This document shows positions 13,934 through 26,074 of a DNA stretch of 64,000 nucleotides, piece after piece. Every line of letters begins with the position of its first letter. Within the stretch, counting starts at the first letter, position 1. Under the pieces are notes generated by a model. That model had not been told where the DNA came from. It made no database searches and saw only the letters and a program-made list of their open reading frames with translations. The stretch spans positions 1 through 64,000 of the forward strand of contig JAYMSP010000042.1 in assembly GCA_036897095.1 (NCBI GenBank), written 5' to 3'. The stretch comes from Plantago elongata (Eukaryota; Streptophyta; Magnoliopsida; Lamiales; Plantaginaceae). Both the position numbers and the translations under genes were made by a program.

Positions 13934-16900
13934 CTATAACTTCATGGCTTCAGAGCACTCCTGCGCTTCTAACACCTCTGGGGAAGAAAGGGCCTCTGGT
14001 TCTGATTCTTGTTGATCTACGTTATCAAGTTCTTGTTCATAAAGTGCATATTCCTTCGGCTTCTCCCACTACCATTTTATCGGAGACCTAATCAGTGTTC
14101 TGTTCACGATAAAATTCTTGCCTATGCCTGGTCTGTTATACCTTGTCACTAAAGTTCATTCACATTGCTTGAAAAATGCATTTCAAGATAATGTGGATGA
14201 ACTTTAACCACAAGGTCCATATAGTGCGCACAAACCTGGGCAAGGTTTTCTTAAGAAATGTTAAAGGAGTAATGAAGAGAAATAGTTTATCCTTACTCTA
14301 CTTTCACATGTTACACAATTGTAATAATATAAGTCTCCATCAGGTGCGACATGCTCGCTCCATTCACACTCAATAGGGTACTCATTCTCAGCAATATAAT
14401 TAGCTGGATGGGCGGGTGCAGGTGCAGCAACATCAAAGCTTGATGTGATTGGCGCCCTCCACCCTGGAGGTGAAGACTGCAAAGATGTTTAACCAGATGG
14501 AAATGGAAATGATTATACTCGAACGAGAATCTGGGGATAAAGATGTCCATCAAGTCACATGTTCACCTACTGGGAGGAAATCTCAAACATGAAGGTGCAA
14601 ATGCAATTTATACTAAGATACAGTAGAGCACTGAAACAAGCTGCAAAAGAATTTCCTCTTCTGCATTCAGCATGTCAGGATTATAGCATAGCAGTAGTAT
14701 TTTAGGACGGGCTATTGCCTCTGCTCCAACAAGCCTTTTTGTGAGATTCTCCCTTGTATGCCACTAAACTTGTCATGCAATATATCTTACTTCGATATAG
14801 GTATATACTATGGTACATTAATAAACAAGAATCTGTCTGGCAACCTTCTAGGTACATTTTCAGTCAATGGTAAGCTTATGGAAGAATAACAGGACATGGT
14901 ACCTTCATCTGTTGCATCTCATTGTACATATTATGCCCGCCAGATGGATCACCATTATGTGGTGCATGCCTGGAGAAAATCAAAGCATTAAACCAAAACT
15001 ATGAGCTGGTCAAGTATACGAAAATTGAACGCAAGTTAGACGTGCAAGAGGCTAATATACAACGATAATGGATCTAATATTTGCACATAGGACATGCACG
15101 CAGGCTACGGATGTAATCTTCCCATTCCAGAAGATTTTGAGAAGAACCAGAGCAGTTTCAGTCTTATTGAGGGAAAAGCCTGGGAGGCTGGGACAGTAAA
15201 TGCATGGCATTCCAACAGTAAATGTACAACTTCAGTGAACTACAAGTCATGCGAGAGAAACCCATACAAATATTCATATATACCTTGAATCCCCCATCCT
15301 TGGCTTCTTGGGATCAGCAAATCGAACAACCAATGGCTGCTCACATCCCTATATAAAAACATAGTAGTCTATGAATAATCACTTAAACTAAATAAGAGAA
15401 GGATTGTATCAGCACAAGGCTTACTTTCATTACATATATTCCATGCAAAGCCTGAATAGCAGCAATTGCCATCTCTCTGCAAGAAAACTGGACGAATGCA
15501 CATCCTTGAAAGCCAGAGAAATTTCTCATCATCAGAAAAAAGAACATCCAAACAATCCAACAATTGCATGTGCTCAAGTGGTGCAAGAGCAAAGGTACTT
15601 ATCAATCCCAACAGATACTGACGGTAAGGGGATAGTACACATTCCCAGATATGTTTGAGAAACTTTAATATTATTAGTTCAGAATTGAAAAGTTCTCCTC
15701 AAAGCCTCAAACTCTTGGGATTAAGGAAGTAGGAACTTTGCTTCAAGTCACACAAAAACACACGAATAAAACCTCAGCAGAACATTCTGTATAATTCCCC
15801 GGGAGCTGTGTGATTAATCTGGAGCTATTGCAGTCAAATGAGGGAATACTTAAGTGCTTCATTCCAAATCTCACAGACTTGCGTTTATGATCAATAGAAG
15901 CATGTCATTGTTTTGATTCTACTCTTTCCAGCTTCCAGGCAAAGAGGTTAGTCAGGCCATTCAAGAGACAATCGTATACGTGCAATATCTACAAATTTAT
16001 TTATGTCGACATATAAAAACAAGTTTTACAACTTAAACTCGTTTCTTAGCCAGGCAAATCTTCATCCCCGTGGTTAACTTTTCTACAACACAGACTGAAC
16101 ACGCCTATTCGAGTCTATGTTAATTAACTGGGTATATGACACTCGACAACCAGACATCTGTACGGCAATTGGACACTTCGTGTCAGGTCATGAATTAGTG
16201 GAGTCCAACTCCTGAATATGCACATGGTTCGGGTACTTGGTGACGAGTCCAAGCAATATAGATCAAGCTTAAGAATGAATCATCAATCCTAATCCTCATT
16301 TTGGGAAACAGATTAGAAAAAAAAATCTGGGGAGACAAACAAAGAAAACCAATAAGATAACTAACAAAAAGAACTGCATAGATCAACAAGTACACACCAC
16401 GGCAATGCCCAAAATCATCTTTAGGCACATATATTGCTTCAACGAAACCAAAGGGCGCAAACACCTGCCAATAGAAGCTTTCACTCAGATTTTGACAGGA
16501 TTGAGGAGCACAAAAGAAGCATCTTTGAAACGACTTGGTTTCCAAATTCCAACTGCATTACTATAATTTAAAATAAAAGAAGGAATCATATACTACTATA
16601 GTAACAAATGGACCACCTTTTCAGAAATTAAAAGGGCATGTTGGTTCTCACATCAAAAAGTGGTTAAGAAATTCAGAACCCTCTTGGTTCATGTACAAAG
16701 AAGTCGTCGCCGAGTATGAACGATAAATCATATATCAAGCAACAAACAATTAATAGGTACACGATGTAGTCATGGTTTAAAATCCTGGCAAAACTGGCCG
16801 ATGACCAAGTCCCAAATTTTCTGCTCATCGAGATGACATTATAACGATATTTCAAAATTTCAAAGAGACTGGAAAATATTTAGGATTTTTGGTTTAAAAT

Positions 16901-18523
16901 TGCATAACTGTTTTAATTTTCCAAAAATCTAAAATATATTCAGACATCGAAAAGTTTAAGCAATGCATGTAGTTCATAACAATGTAACCTAGTCAGAAAT
17001 TCAAAGGAATTAGGGACATGAAACTTGCTCATGGTAACTAAAAACCAAATGGATAGAGACTGAACCATATGCAAAAATTATGGGGCTATACTTAAGATGA
17101 ACAATAGAGCTTACATCTTCAATTTCCCATTTCATAGTTTGTTTACTCAGGCAGCCAACATACAACTTGTGGAAGTGTGCACCAAAGCTGCCTACAGACA
17201 CAAAGTCACATTAGAAATGAGATCAACAAAAAAAATACAAAAAGGCATCATAAGAAATATTGTGACACAACCTTAAAAAGTTTGTGAGAGAAGAGGATTA
17301 CCAAGTCGTTCACGTTCCCCAACTGCATATTTAACTTGTAGAGGGTTCATCCCCTGCATAAATATATCGGAAGCACAACAGAAATGAGTTTAAGATTTTG
17401 ATTTGACATATATTGTCAATATTTGATGAATAACCTCAGCAAATGGATGTCCATGCAATGCTCCAATAGCTCCTTCAGCCTGCTCGATAGTTGCATATTT
17501 CACAAAGCAGCATTCTACAGTAACAGGAAAATATGAACTTTCTATATCCTTACAAGAGGAGAACAGTAAAATGATTTATCTTACAGCCTTACAGGTATAG
17601 CTGCACATATGGAAGAGCATTGGATATTGCACGTGCGCGTTATTGCCTACTAAAACTCAGAAGATTCTTTAATCATGAATACCAAAACAATTTGGAATTT
17701 AGATAATTTTTGTTCAAATTGAAGTATATTTGATTTGTAGAAATCCTCTTTGGTTCATGTACACCTCAATACTTGCGTCACTCCCCTTAGAGAACAAATA
17801 ACTTCAAGAACACTTTATTAAAACTCTAGAATGCCTCTTATAAACTCTAGACACATACCAATTAGAATACATCAAATCAGATATATGCATTACAACAAGT
17901 AACGGATTCTAAAAAGTAGGAAGCACACGACGAGCATAAACGGACATTTCGAAACAATGCAGGTTGACATACCTTGCTGAAAGCCGGTCCGCTTATCCTT
18001 AAGCAGAACAACCTCGATTAAATTCCCAAACACTCCGAAATACTCTCCAAGCTTAAAGTAATAACAAATTGTTACAAATTCTCCATCGGAAGCTAATAAA
18101 ACAAAAACCTTGCCCAAAAATAAACTCCATCATAACAGAAACATAAACCACAATCAGCTAAACGTTGATTTTGGGGACTATCAAAAGTGCAACTTACTCA
18201 CATCTTGTTCAGTAGCAGTTCTCGGAATGCCAACAACGTACAGCTTCACGTAGCCATAGTCCGGAAAATCTGCAAACACAGAAAATTAAGATCAGCATAT
18301 GAAAGCCTGACAGGGTGTGCGAAGAATTAGGAAATTGAATGGGATTTTGGGGTAAATTACAAGGTTGGTTAAATTGTCTATTTTGGGCGGCGTGATGATC
18401 CAAATTGCCGTTGCCGGTGAAATCGTGGTGTTCGTCGGCGAATCCGTTGTAGTGGTCGGTGGTAAAAGGTGGCGCCGCCGGGTATTGATCGGCCGGCCAC
18501 TCGGGTCCTTCATCTCTTTCCAT
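13934..18523 (-). CDS. FCA-like RNA-binding protein (RRM-RRM-WW), 370 aa, 12 exons
   Basis: Exons, high to low: 18523-18361, 18269-18202, 18051-17973, 17514-17435, 17353-17302, 17191-17115, 16464-16398, 15504-15425, 15348-15284, 14969-14903, 14476-14297, 14068-13934. All junctions keep frame. RRM1 is at about 62-147 (RNP2 LYVVGI at 64-69, RNP1-like CCFVKY at 105-110). RRM2 is at about 156-240 (RNP2 LYVGCL, RNP1 GCAFVQF). The WW domain is at about 303-332 (W305, YYYN at 315-318, W327, P330), followed by a ~40-residue acidic tail. Phrases such as KDKRTG, CCFVKYAT, VEAIYVPKD, QPLVVRFADPKKP and SRWEKP match flowering-time protein FCA. FCA is a nuclear RNA-binding regulator of 3'-end formation at FLC whose WW domain binds FY. 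FCA is about 700 aa or more with a long Gln/Pro-rich linker and C-tail, absent here. This is better taken as the short FCA-related paralogue, as Arabidopsis also has, than as FCA itself. Confidence 0.93.
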
Positions 18524-19547
18524 TCAGTTCCGTTCTTGCTCGACTAGAAGAAGCAGCACTCTTCAGTCAATACAGCTTTGGACTGGTTCAGGATTTTCGC
18601 TAATTTTACATGTCACAGGGATACGGTCAGTACTAATATACTGTTCCGATACAAATTTAGCAAACCGGATTTTAATAGAGATGAGTAGTGCAGTTTTATA
18701 GTTTTCGTGTGCAATTTTTTTAACTCAGTATAAAATTTATAATAAATGAAATTTAAATCTTTTAATCTATTTGAATGTCCATTTTTCAATTCAAATCGTC
18801 AATCAACCCCTTAGTTAGTAAATTTTGATTATCATGACCTCCATTAAATTAGGTTGGTATATGTTTATGATTTTGATATCGTGATCTATATTGAATTTTG
18901 ATACATTCTTGATCTATTAAACTATTATGTGATAGTTTTTAGTTAAATAATTCGTGACTTTATAAAATACTATACATGGTTATTGGACTGAAATGTAAAT
19001 ACATAACACTTCAGTCATTTAATCTCAAAATTTAGGTACATTCTTGTGTATTTACGTTGTGTCCTTTTTGAGATTTACTGAACTGGACTGAAATGAAGTA
19101 ATATATAAATTATAATAAAGTCGAGCTGAACTGAATTGAACTGGACTGTACTGTATTGAATTTGACTAAACTAGACTGAACTGAAATGATTTTCAGTTGG
19201 AGATAACATGTTAATCAAAAGTTTCTGTAGTTCCAAATCAACTCCAATTTTTCAATGCTTTGAAGGTCCTGTTATCGTTCTTTCATCTGTGTCATTTCCA
19301 GAACCTCGTTTGACAAAATGCCTCAATAAATGTTTCATGCAAGTTCCTATGGAGAGATTGACCGTAGGGAATTGAATGAAGCTCCCCTATTATGCCTCTC
19401 TATGTTCTCATCTTCAATAGAATCTCTTCAACTACCCACATTGAACGAGAATACGATAAAAACCTCATTAATAGATACATTATGTACTTAAACATGTAAT
19501 GTTCATCCATATTGTTATAGATATAGTTCAACTTGCATAAATTGCTC
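18524..19547. other. Divergent intergenic region between the FCA-like and exonuclease-like genes
   Basis: This is the promoter side of the FCA-like gene. A patch at about 19070-19210 is rich in GAACTGAATTGAACTGGACTG-type words, like the remnants near 880 and 6400, and is probably an old Tourist-like element. No gene was seen. Confidence 0.5.
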
Positions 19548-19555
19548 TATATAAA
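19548..19555 (+). promoter_or_regulatory. TATA box of the exonuclease-like gene
   Basis: TATATAAA lies 64 bp upstream of the ATG at 19612. This spacing fits a transcription start near 19580 and a short leader. It suggests the downstream reading frame still has a working promoter, although its catalytic motif is lost. Confidence 0.6.
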
Positions 19556-19611
19556 GGCATGGAAGTTCACTACTAACGAATCAGTCAAAAGTGAAAAGAA
19601 CATCGAACAAG

Positions 19612-20055
19612 ATGGCTACCATACAATCACATATGTTCTGCGGTAGCATGATTCAGGCAACAGTCGCAAACACAGCAGCTGTTGTAACCGAATGGGTGCA
19701 CAGAGCCATGATGTCAATCGGCCGTTCACCAGGAGTCATCGTGGGCTCCAAATGCCAAAGGAACAAACTCAATACTGCAGCTTCATCAGCAAGTAGCAGA
19801 ATTGCGACGCTTCAACTCTGTGTGGACACAAACTGCCTGATTATCCAGCTACTCTGCATGGATCACATTCCTCAATCTCTCAAGGACTTTCTCAACAACT
19901 CCAACCTGAGATTTGTGGGAGAAGAACCTGATGTTGTTGCCAAGTCGCAAAGGTATTACGAGTTTGGTTGCGCTAATGTTGTTGGCATGGTAGCATTGGC
20001 TACGCCTGAGCGTATAAGGGTAAAAACGAAACAGAATCCTGTAAAACACAGATAA
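19612..20055 (+). CDS. WRN/DnaQ 3'-5' exonuclease-like protein, truncated and lacking the catalytic motif (147 aa)
   Basis: The intronless frame starts at an ATG (MATIQSHMF). It contains TLQLCVDTNCLIIQLLCMD, HIPQSLKDFLNN and LRFVGEEPDV, characteristic of the plant Werner-exonuclease-like RNase H-fold family (VATLQLC...CLIIQL...IPxSLxxFL...FVG). In active members a preceding VGLDxEW strand carries the Asp/Glu that hold the metal ions. Here the matching place reads IVGSKCQRN, so both acids are gone. The C-terminal third with the Exo III motif is also missing: after VGMVALATPERIR the frame runs into copies of a short AAGGGTAAAAACGAAACAG repeat and stops. It is therefore unlikely to be a nuclease. 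It could be a decaying gene or a non-catalytic nucleic-acid-binding remnant. Arabidopsis has several single-exon relatives. Confidence 0.6.
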   Translation: MATIQSHMFCGSMIQATVANTAAVVTEWVHRAMMSIGRSPGVIVGSKCQRNKLNTAASSASSRIATLQLCVDTNCLIIQLLCMDHIPQSLKDFLNNSNLRFVGEEPDVVAKSQRYYEFGCANVVGMVALATPERIRVKTKQNPVKHR

Positions 20056-20436
20056 GGGTAAAAACGAAACAGAATTAAAAGAAAAGGTCACACTGAAACA
20101 AGCACTTGGTATGAGAAGGAAAGCAGAAATGACCATGCTCACCCTTGTAAAACACCACCGCAGGTCCACGGTAGTCCTACCACAGAATCCCGTGTCTAGG
20201 ACTCTGGAATAAGCCAATGTCTTCACGGAGTTAGACTCAATGATCAACTACACCAAAATAGTTCTATCTGAAAATAGATTCTTCATCGAGAATTAGAGAT
20301 CATATTCCTGTGCTTCTACACCTATGGCAAGACATCAAAACATTCTGACGGTTAGCTGGAATAACAAGTTGGCAGTTTGGGTGGAAACCTTCCAACTCCA
20401 AAGCAGATCCAGATAAGGGTAAAAACGAAACAGAAT
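20014..20436 (+). repeat. Three copies of a 24-bp direct repeat at the 3' end of the exonuclease-like gene
   Basis: ATAAGGGTAAAAACGAAACA (extending to AGAAT) occurs at 20014-20037, 20052-20075 and 20413-20436. The second and third copies share a longer match of about 37 bp (AGATAAGGG ... AATTAAAAGAAAAG). The first two copies lie inside and at the end of the coding frame, so the present C-terminus (RVKTKQNPVKHR) is made of repeat sequence. Confidence 0.85.
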
Positions 20437-20700
20437 TAAAAGAAAAGAAAGAGCAAACTACTTAAATCACTGGAACATTATTATTGTTTTGTCTTTGCAA
20501 CATCATTTAAAGAATCAATTTTGGTGAAGCGTTTACACAAATTGTCAATAAGGTAACAGGTCAGATGAGCAACAGAAAAAAAAAACTAGCCAAGGAGTAA
20601 GCAAACAACAAGATGAAGCATAAGACAGTCACTTGGCAATGTAACTTATAGTACTGAAAAATATCCTCTAAGTTATATCTTTCTATATTATATCTGAAAC
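20056..20700. other. Spacer between the exonuclease-like gene and frataxin 3' end
   Basis: Apart from the third repeat copy at 20413-20436 and the probable frataxin 3'UTR near 20500-20700, nothing is recognised here. I looked for the missing C-terminal half of the exonuclease domain in the plus-strand frames and did not find it. Confidence 0.5.
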
Positions 20701-22883
20701 TTAAGAAAGATTAACAGGTTCCCCGCATAGTTGTTCCAACTCAGTTTCCAAGACTTTAATCAATTCCTCTTTAGTTCGCCTATATATCCAGGCTTGTGCA
20801 TTTTGATCCCAATCAAACCTGGATGGCCCGCTGCAAAAGAAGAAATCTTTTTTAGAAAATACGTGAAAACATGTACGTGAAATGGAATTGTTTGGAAAGC
20901 ATCAGACCCATCAGTTGGCAATTCAAGTATTCATATTCAACAGTACCATCATCAAACCCATCCATATATTACAAGATCAAATAACAAGCATCCCCCCCCC
21001 CCTCCTGCCCAAAACAGTTGTACATTTTTTGGTCAACTAAGGCTCTGTTCTCTTCAACTGAAAACTCATTCAGCTCAATTTAGGTCAATTCTACTTAGTT
21101 ATATTTTAACTACACTTCAATTAAGTTCAGTCCAAAGTTGAAGAGAACAAAGCCTAACTTAAACTTTGACTACAAATTAATGTTAAACTATATAGTGTGA
21201 CAACGAAGCGCAGCTCAGTTGGTAAGACGCTTCACCTTCAACCGATCACACTTTAGCCGTTTCAAAAAGATTTTGTTAAACTATATAGTAAAATGTTTAA
21301 TAAAATTATAAGGTGGAACTTTACTTCCTAAATTTCATTGTGTAGTTTTATTAAAAAAGTTACAATTATAGAACAAAATTGAAGCCGGTTGACCAGAAAG
21401 TACAATTGTAACACAATTTTGGGACAGAAAAATGTCCGTCCGTATTATTAAAATGCATACAGCAACAACTATAAGTTATACAAAGATATGCGTAGTACAT
21501 ATGTTATAAGACCAAAGATACTTTTACCCCAGTAATGTAGAGAAGAATGCTAACAGGAAGAGTGCCTAGAATTATTACCCAACTGGAGATGACATCCAAA
21601 TCTGTCTATTTGGTGTTTGCTTGTTTATCACATAAGTTCCCGAATTCCCTAGTTTCAATGTTAATACCTCATTCTGCAAACAAAATCCATTGCAACATTA
21701 TTTACAATTTAGCGCAAACATGTCAACAGCAAAGAACTACTCATTACTTAAAACTAATCAACCAATCTTACCCCATAGTCAACATCATAGCCCTCGATAT
21801 CTACCGAGTCACCATATTCCTATCAAAGAGAAGAAAATCATGTCAGTATGGTGGATAATGGTACGATTGGTGAATGATAGAGATGAAGAGGGTTTTGGCA
21901 CATGAGTGATAGTACAACTAAATGTCATCATAAGTAAACAAAAAATTGCACACTGCACAACCTTGGTCAAATTTAAACGCAATGTAGGACCCAGATACTT
22001 GGTTATTGATTAACAGCTAGTTACAAAAGTGGAGACTTTGTTCTCCACTAAGAATATGGAGCTTCAATATCTTCAAAGAAACAAAGAAAATAATCCAAAG
22101 ATTCTAAATGACATGTTTTTATACGGTGTCGCCCTGTATTCGGACCCACCCCCCCCCCACCGGTCCTTCAAACCCCTAAACGGCAAACAGACGGGTAAAG
22201 AAAGAAATTAAGCATGATATGAAAATGGTTTGACACAGAGATGGACAAGAATTGCATACTTTTAAGGCAAGTGTCGTACTAATTTTACATTATTGAAATA
22301 ATTGTACAGCTTAATCAATTTTTTAAGCATGTATGTAAGCTGACCCATCTCTATTTTAACGTGTAGAGGCATCTATAATGGGAGGAAACAACAAGAGTCC
22401 ATAAACACCAACCTCAAGCTTCTCGAGGAGATGGTGGATAGTGGAATTAGCCAACCTTTGGTACTCATCTTCTTGCAGCACCGAGCTGTATAGTACATGA
22501 GTCAATGCCAAAACCAACTTTCTTAAATTGTAAGCATATCATATACTTCAAAAAAAAAAAAAAAAAAAAACGTAATGATTCGAAACAAGAATTTATCTTC
22601 TTGGACCTGAATGACATAGCAGTAAATTCTAGAGGGAGAGATGAGAAAATCACCGGTGATCTATAGCGGCAGGAGAATGTGACTCCTCGCCCAGAGAAGA
22701 GAGACGTCTGGAAACAATGAGCTTGGAGAGCATGGATGGAGGAGAATCAGAAATTTGGGGGTAGTTACTAGAAATGGTAGATAACGAGGAAGTTAGGGGT
22801 GTATTAGCAGCACAAAATGGTGACAGGGGCTTCAGAGCTTTCAGTAGTAGAGTTCTCCTCAGTGAGCGGGAAGCCATTCTCAT
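20701..22883 (-). CDS. FH: Frataxin, mitochondrial (191 aa, five exons)
   Basis: Exons, high to low: 22883-22654, 22485-22413, 21819-21772, 21673-21579, 20830-20701. Frame and stop (TAA) close. Frataxin is the mitochondrial (and in plants also plastid-linked) iron-binding helper of Fe-S cluster assembly. The first ~75 residues are Arg/Ser-rich with almost no acids ([17 protein letters not shown]), as in a transit peptide. The mature domain has [20 protein letters not shown], an acidic ridge [16 protein letters not shown], then [20 protein letters not shown] and [19 protein letters not shown]. It ends GEPVNLS, all close to plant frataxin. The gene is usually single copy. Two ATGs lie six bases apart (22883 and 22877). 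A 5'UTR exon probably lies near 24.2 kb (separate entry). Confidence 0.96.
21041..21154. mobile_element. Tourist-type (PIF/Harbinger) MITE in frataxin intron 4
   Basis: The 19-bp ends GGCTCTGTTCTCTTCAACT and AGTTGAAGAGAACAAAGCC are inverted repeats with one mismatch. They are flanked on both sides by TAA, the usual 3-bp Harbinger/Tourist target duplication. The element is 114 bp and non-coding. It lies within the last intron of the frataxin gene, outside its splice sites. Confidence 0.88.
21199..21243 (+). mobile_element. tRNA-derived SINE head (box A only), copy 1
   Basis: GACAACGAAGCGCAGCTCAG followed by TTGGTAAGACGCTTCACCTT contains an RNA polymerase III box A-like AGCTCAGTTGG. The matching 46-bp segment recurs at 28786-28831, and both copies lose similarity just before a box B would be expected. 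It is a truncated SINE or tRNA-related relic rather than a tRNA gene, since no cloverleaf can be drawn. Confidence 0.6.
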
Positions 22884-24099
22884 GATACCGAGCAGGCCGT
22901 CTTAAATGTTTAAGCACCTATATGTCATGTTTAAAAATTAAACCCCAGAAGATAATAACAACACTAAGAGGAAATGGTCCCAATATTGAAACAATCGAAA
23001 CACGGCTCAAAAAGGATGTAACTATAAAACGACCATGTCCTATATGCTAAGTCAGTTCTACAAATCATTAGTATGCAGAACAATTAAATTCCATATTCAT
23101 TGCACTTCTGAGTTCTGATACAGAGGAAATTGGAGAACATGATTAGTACACAAGTCACAAAGGATTCATTTGTAGCTCTATTAGCTTTACTCTTTTCTTG
23201 AAAAAAGAAGAAAACTGGAAGTTTTTATATGCTCAAAAGATTGTCTTGTATATGCTGCAATGTGGACACAAGGGCAATTACACAAAGTTAGCTCACCTCT
23301 ATCCGCCTCACTACAGTTCATAAAGTTCACACAAGACCAAGTACTATACAACTACCTTCACAAAAGAAAAGACAAAAAATCATAAATCCCAATCTAGTCG
23401 ATGCTAAAGAGGATATTAACTCACTACCTTCCTCAGTTAGCATTAAAAAATGTATAGAGAACTAATGGATGCCTGATCTATGAGCTCTTCTAAACTGAGT
23501 CATTTTTGCAAATCTGATTTGATGTGAAGATATCTTAAAGTAGGGAAAGGATTACTTTCAATGCCTGAACTGAACTCAACTTCAGTAGGTATACGGTATT
23601 AACGTATGCCCAGAGCCAATCAATTTAACAAATTATAGTGTAAAACCCCTACTTTTAGAGTAGGAGTTCTCAAATTGTACGCTTCGCTAAGTTCTACAGG
23701 TAAGCTTATAGAAATCTCAGTTTGTCTTACCACAACCCAAACTCGCCAAAAGCTAATGAACTTGTTTAATACCTCTCAGCAGCCTAGCCATGCTTTTGTT
23801 AGAGCAGCAAACATGTACATTGAGAAAATGCACTAGCTCACTACTTAAGAAGCTTCTCTAGTGAAGCTAAGTGGAGTCTGTTCATTCTGATATTTTATCA
23901 AACACCTGGTGGGCATGATATTACAACCTCTAAAATTCTCCTATTCAGACCACACAAATACACTGACCTAGCATATACACGTGATTTACATCTCCATCAA
24001 GGATTGAAAGAGGCATGCTCGTAGTTCATACGAAGTCGGAAATCCCAAAATTTCGGAAACATATAACATATCTCGTTCGGAGAAATGAAATTGAGAAGA

Positions 24100-24240
24100 G
24101 ACCTGGATTACGACGGCGATGAAGTGGCTATGAGGCGGAGAGGCGACGCCGTCGGTGGAAGTTCGTCGGTGCGAGAGGTGAGAGACAGTCGCTGGCGGTT
24201 TGAGTTTTAATCTCGTGGCCGGTTTAACACGTTTTAATAA
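24100..24240 (-). other. Probable 5'UTR exon of the frataxin gene, with 1.2 kb leader intron below it
   Basis: On the minus strand, a GC-rich, ATG-free stretch (CGACTGTCTCTCACCTCTCG, then ACGGCGTCGCCTCTCCGCC) ends in AATCCAG|GTCTCT, a possible donor. A candidate acceptor, CATTTAAG, lies 22 bp above the frataxin ATG. Nothing else in 22884-24099 looks like a gene. The donor is weak, so this could instead be an unrelated transcript start. Confidence 0.4.
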
Positions 24241-25929
24241 GATTGACTACGGGTTTATAGTCCACTGCCCCGGTTTCTTTTAAAATTGGGCATTGGAAAG
24301 TAGTTTACCCTGTCCGTTTAATTAACTGAAATAATTGGAATATCTCGCTCTTTAATCGAAAATTATGTGTCTTAAGAAAAAAAACGAAAATGGTGTTTCT
24401 GAGACTAAAATCGAATTAGTTCTTTTAGTAAGATGAATTGATTTTTCGAGTTCAAATTGGAAAATGCATATAAATATTGAAGTAAAACATCTACTCAAGT
24501 TGGTCGAGTATCAATGAGTCGAGCCCTATTTGGCTTGATTACAAAACAATCACCAGGTTCGAGTCGAACACTTATCACGTGAGCCAAATGTAAGTAATAA
24601 AAGGGCCGAGTTGTTCAAAGTCAAGACTTGTGCAAAGTCCAACTCACATAATAACTATATGCATACGACCTAATATATTAGAGATACTATAAGGAGTGTT
24701 GAAATAAAGAGAAGATCAGTTCCAAGATAAATACACCGTTTATTTCAAAACTCTCCCGACTTTTTCGATCAACTATTTTCGATTTTAATTATATATTACT
24801 TTTAAATAAATATGTAGGATCGCTTGACAAGGTGCATATAATAATCTCGTTAGCATGATACATTCTTTACCAAATTAAAACGATTCTAATATAACCAAAA
24901 TTTGAGGGTAAATCTTGTCCTTATGGAAAATTTTCAAATCCTAAAAAAGAACTTAGTACACATTGATTGCATTTATAAGTGTACAATTAGGTCTACTAAT
25001 TAAAGTAAATAGATAACAGTACTAATTTAATTAACGTAGATAGATGGGAATTGAAAGTTGAAAATCCTTTTCTCTACTCTCATTTAGCCGCCACTTCACT
25101 TCTTCATTCATTTATTTCTCCGTATCTACACACTATAACTTCTACTCTCTTTACATAATTCCTGTACAAATCATAATCTTCTCTTAGATGTTTGTCTTCT
25201 TTGTCCAAAGTGACGTAAGGATGCAACAAACCTCCATTTGATATAGTAAGGAAAGAAAAAGAAAGAAAAATTAAAAAATTAATCGATTTGGTGCAGAAGA
25301 AGGAAGAAGAAAATCGAACTAAAGAAGAAATAGCGGTCGTCGTCTTTAATTCCCTTTTGGAGTCTTTTAGCAAAAAAAGAATTGAAAAACCGCCCCAAAC
25401 CGGTGGTTTGTCGTTTCGCATTGAATTTTCACCCGCTTGGACAGGTTTTTGTTAGACGGCTCTTTCCTGATTTTATATTTAACAATCATCCGGTCTTTAC
25501 AAACTTAATGGCTAAACCGGCCGGCCGGCCCAATTAGACTCTTAAAACATATCAACTCGGTACTAATACATTAGGTCATTAGAATTTGCGTTTTGGTAGA
25601 AGTTAGAAATTAAAATATACATACAAGTTGCTTACATCCCAAGATTACAAATGCCCACGCTTTTTTATGGCATGGGACACAGACCAATTAGTAGCTAACA
25701 ATTGGTGCAGCAGGTCCATTGCATTACAGCGGGAAAATGGGCGTCACGTCGTGAAAATAAATGCCGGACCGGGAATCGGTAAACGTTCGGACACTCCGAC
25801 GAAGTTATATTATATAATACTATATAATTATTATACTGTATTATTTTCCGTATTCCTTTTCTCCTACCCTTATCTATCTGTCATTAATTTTCTCTAGCCT
25901 ATGGGCAATGACAATTTAATTTAAAAAAC
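24241..25929. other. Intergenic region between frataxin and the membrane-anchored protein gene
   Basis: This is an AT-rich spacer with no gene. At about 24480-24620 it has GAGTCGAGCCC and GGTTCGAGTCGAACAC words reminiscent of subterminal repeats of the hAT element at 45 kb. A 105-residue antisense frame at 25104-25421 has no family likeness. Confidence 0.5.
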
Positions 25930-26074
25930 ACAAAAATACAAAATCAACGATCATCTTTCAGCTCAACGACAAACAAACAGGCAAGAAGAAGAAAAGGAAG
26001 AAGAAGAAGAAGAAAGGACGACCAATTTCCATCTTCCAAACTTCATAAACCTTTGCTTTTTGCCCAATTCAGAG

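Noticed and set aside
21199-21250. tRNA gene
   Set aside because: Only a box A-like piece is present; no anticodon arm, box B or cloverleaf.
20991-22160. Poly-C tracts near 20993 and 22149 as signals of organelle DNA or regulatory sites
   Set aside because: Short homopolymers without matching plastid or mitochondrial sequence around them; more likely slippage or sequencing effects.
25104-25421. 105-residue minus-strand frame with an ATG
   Set aside because: No recognisable family or conserved motif; composition is that of the AT-rich spacer.
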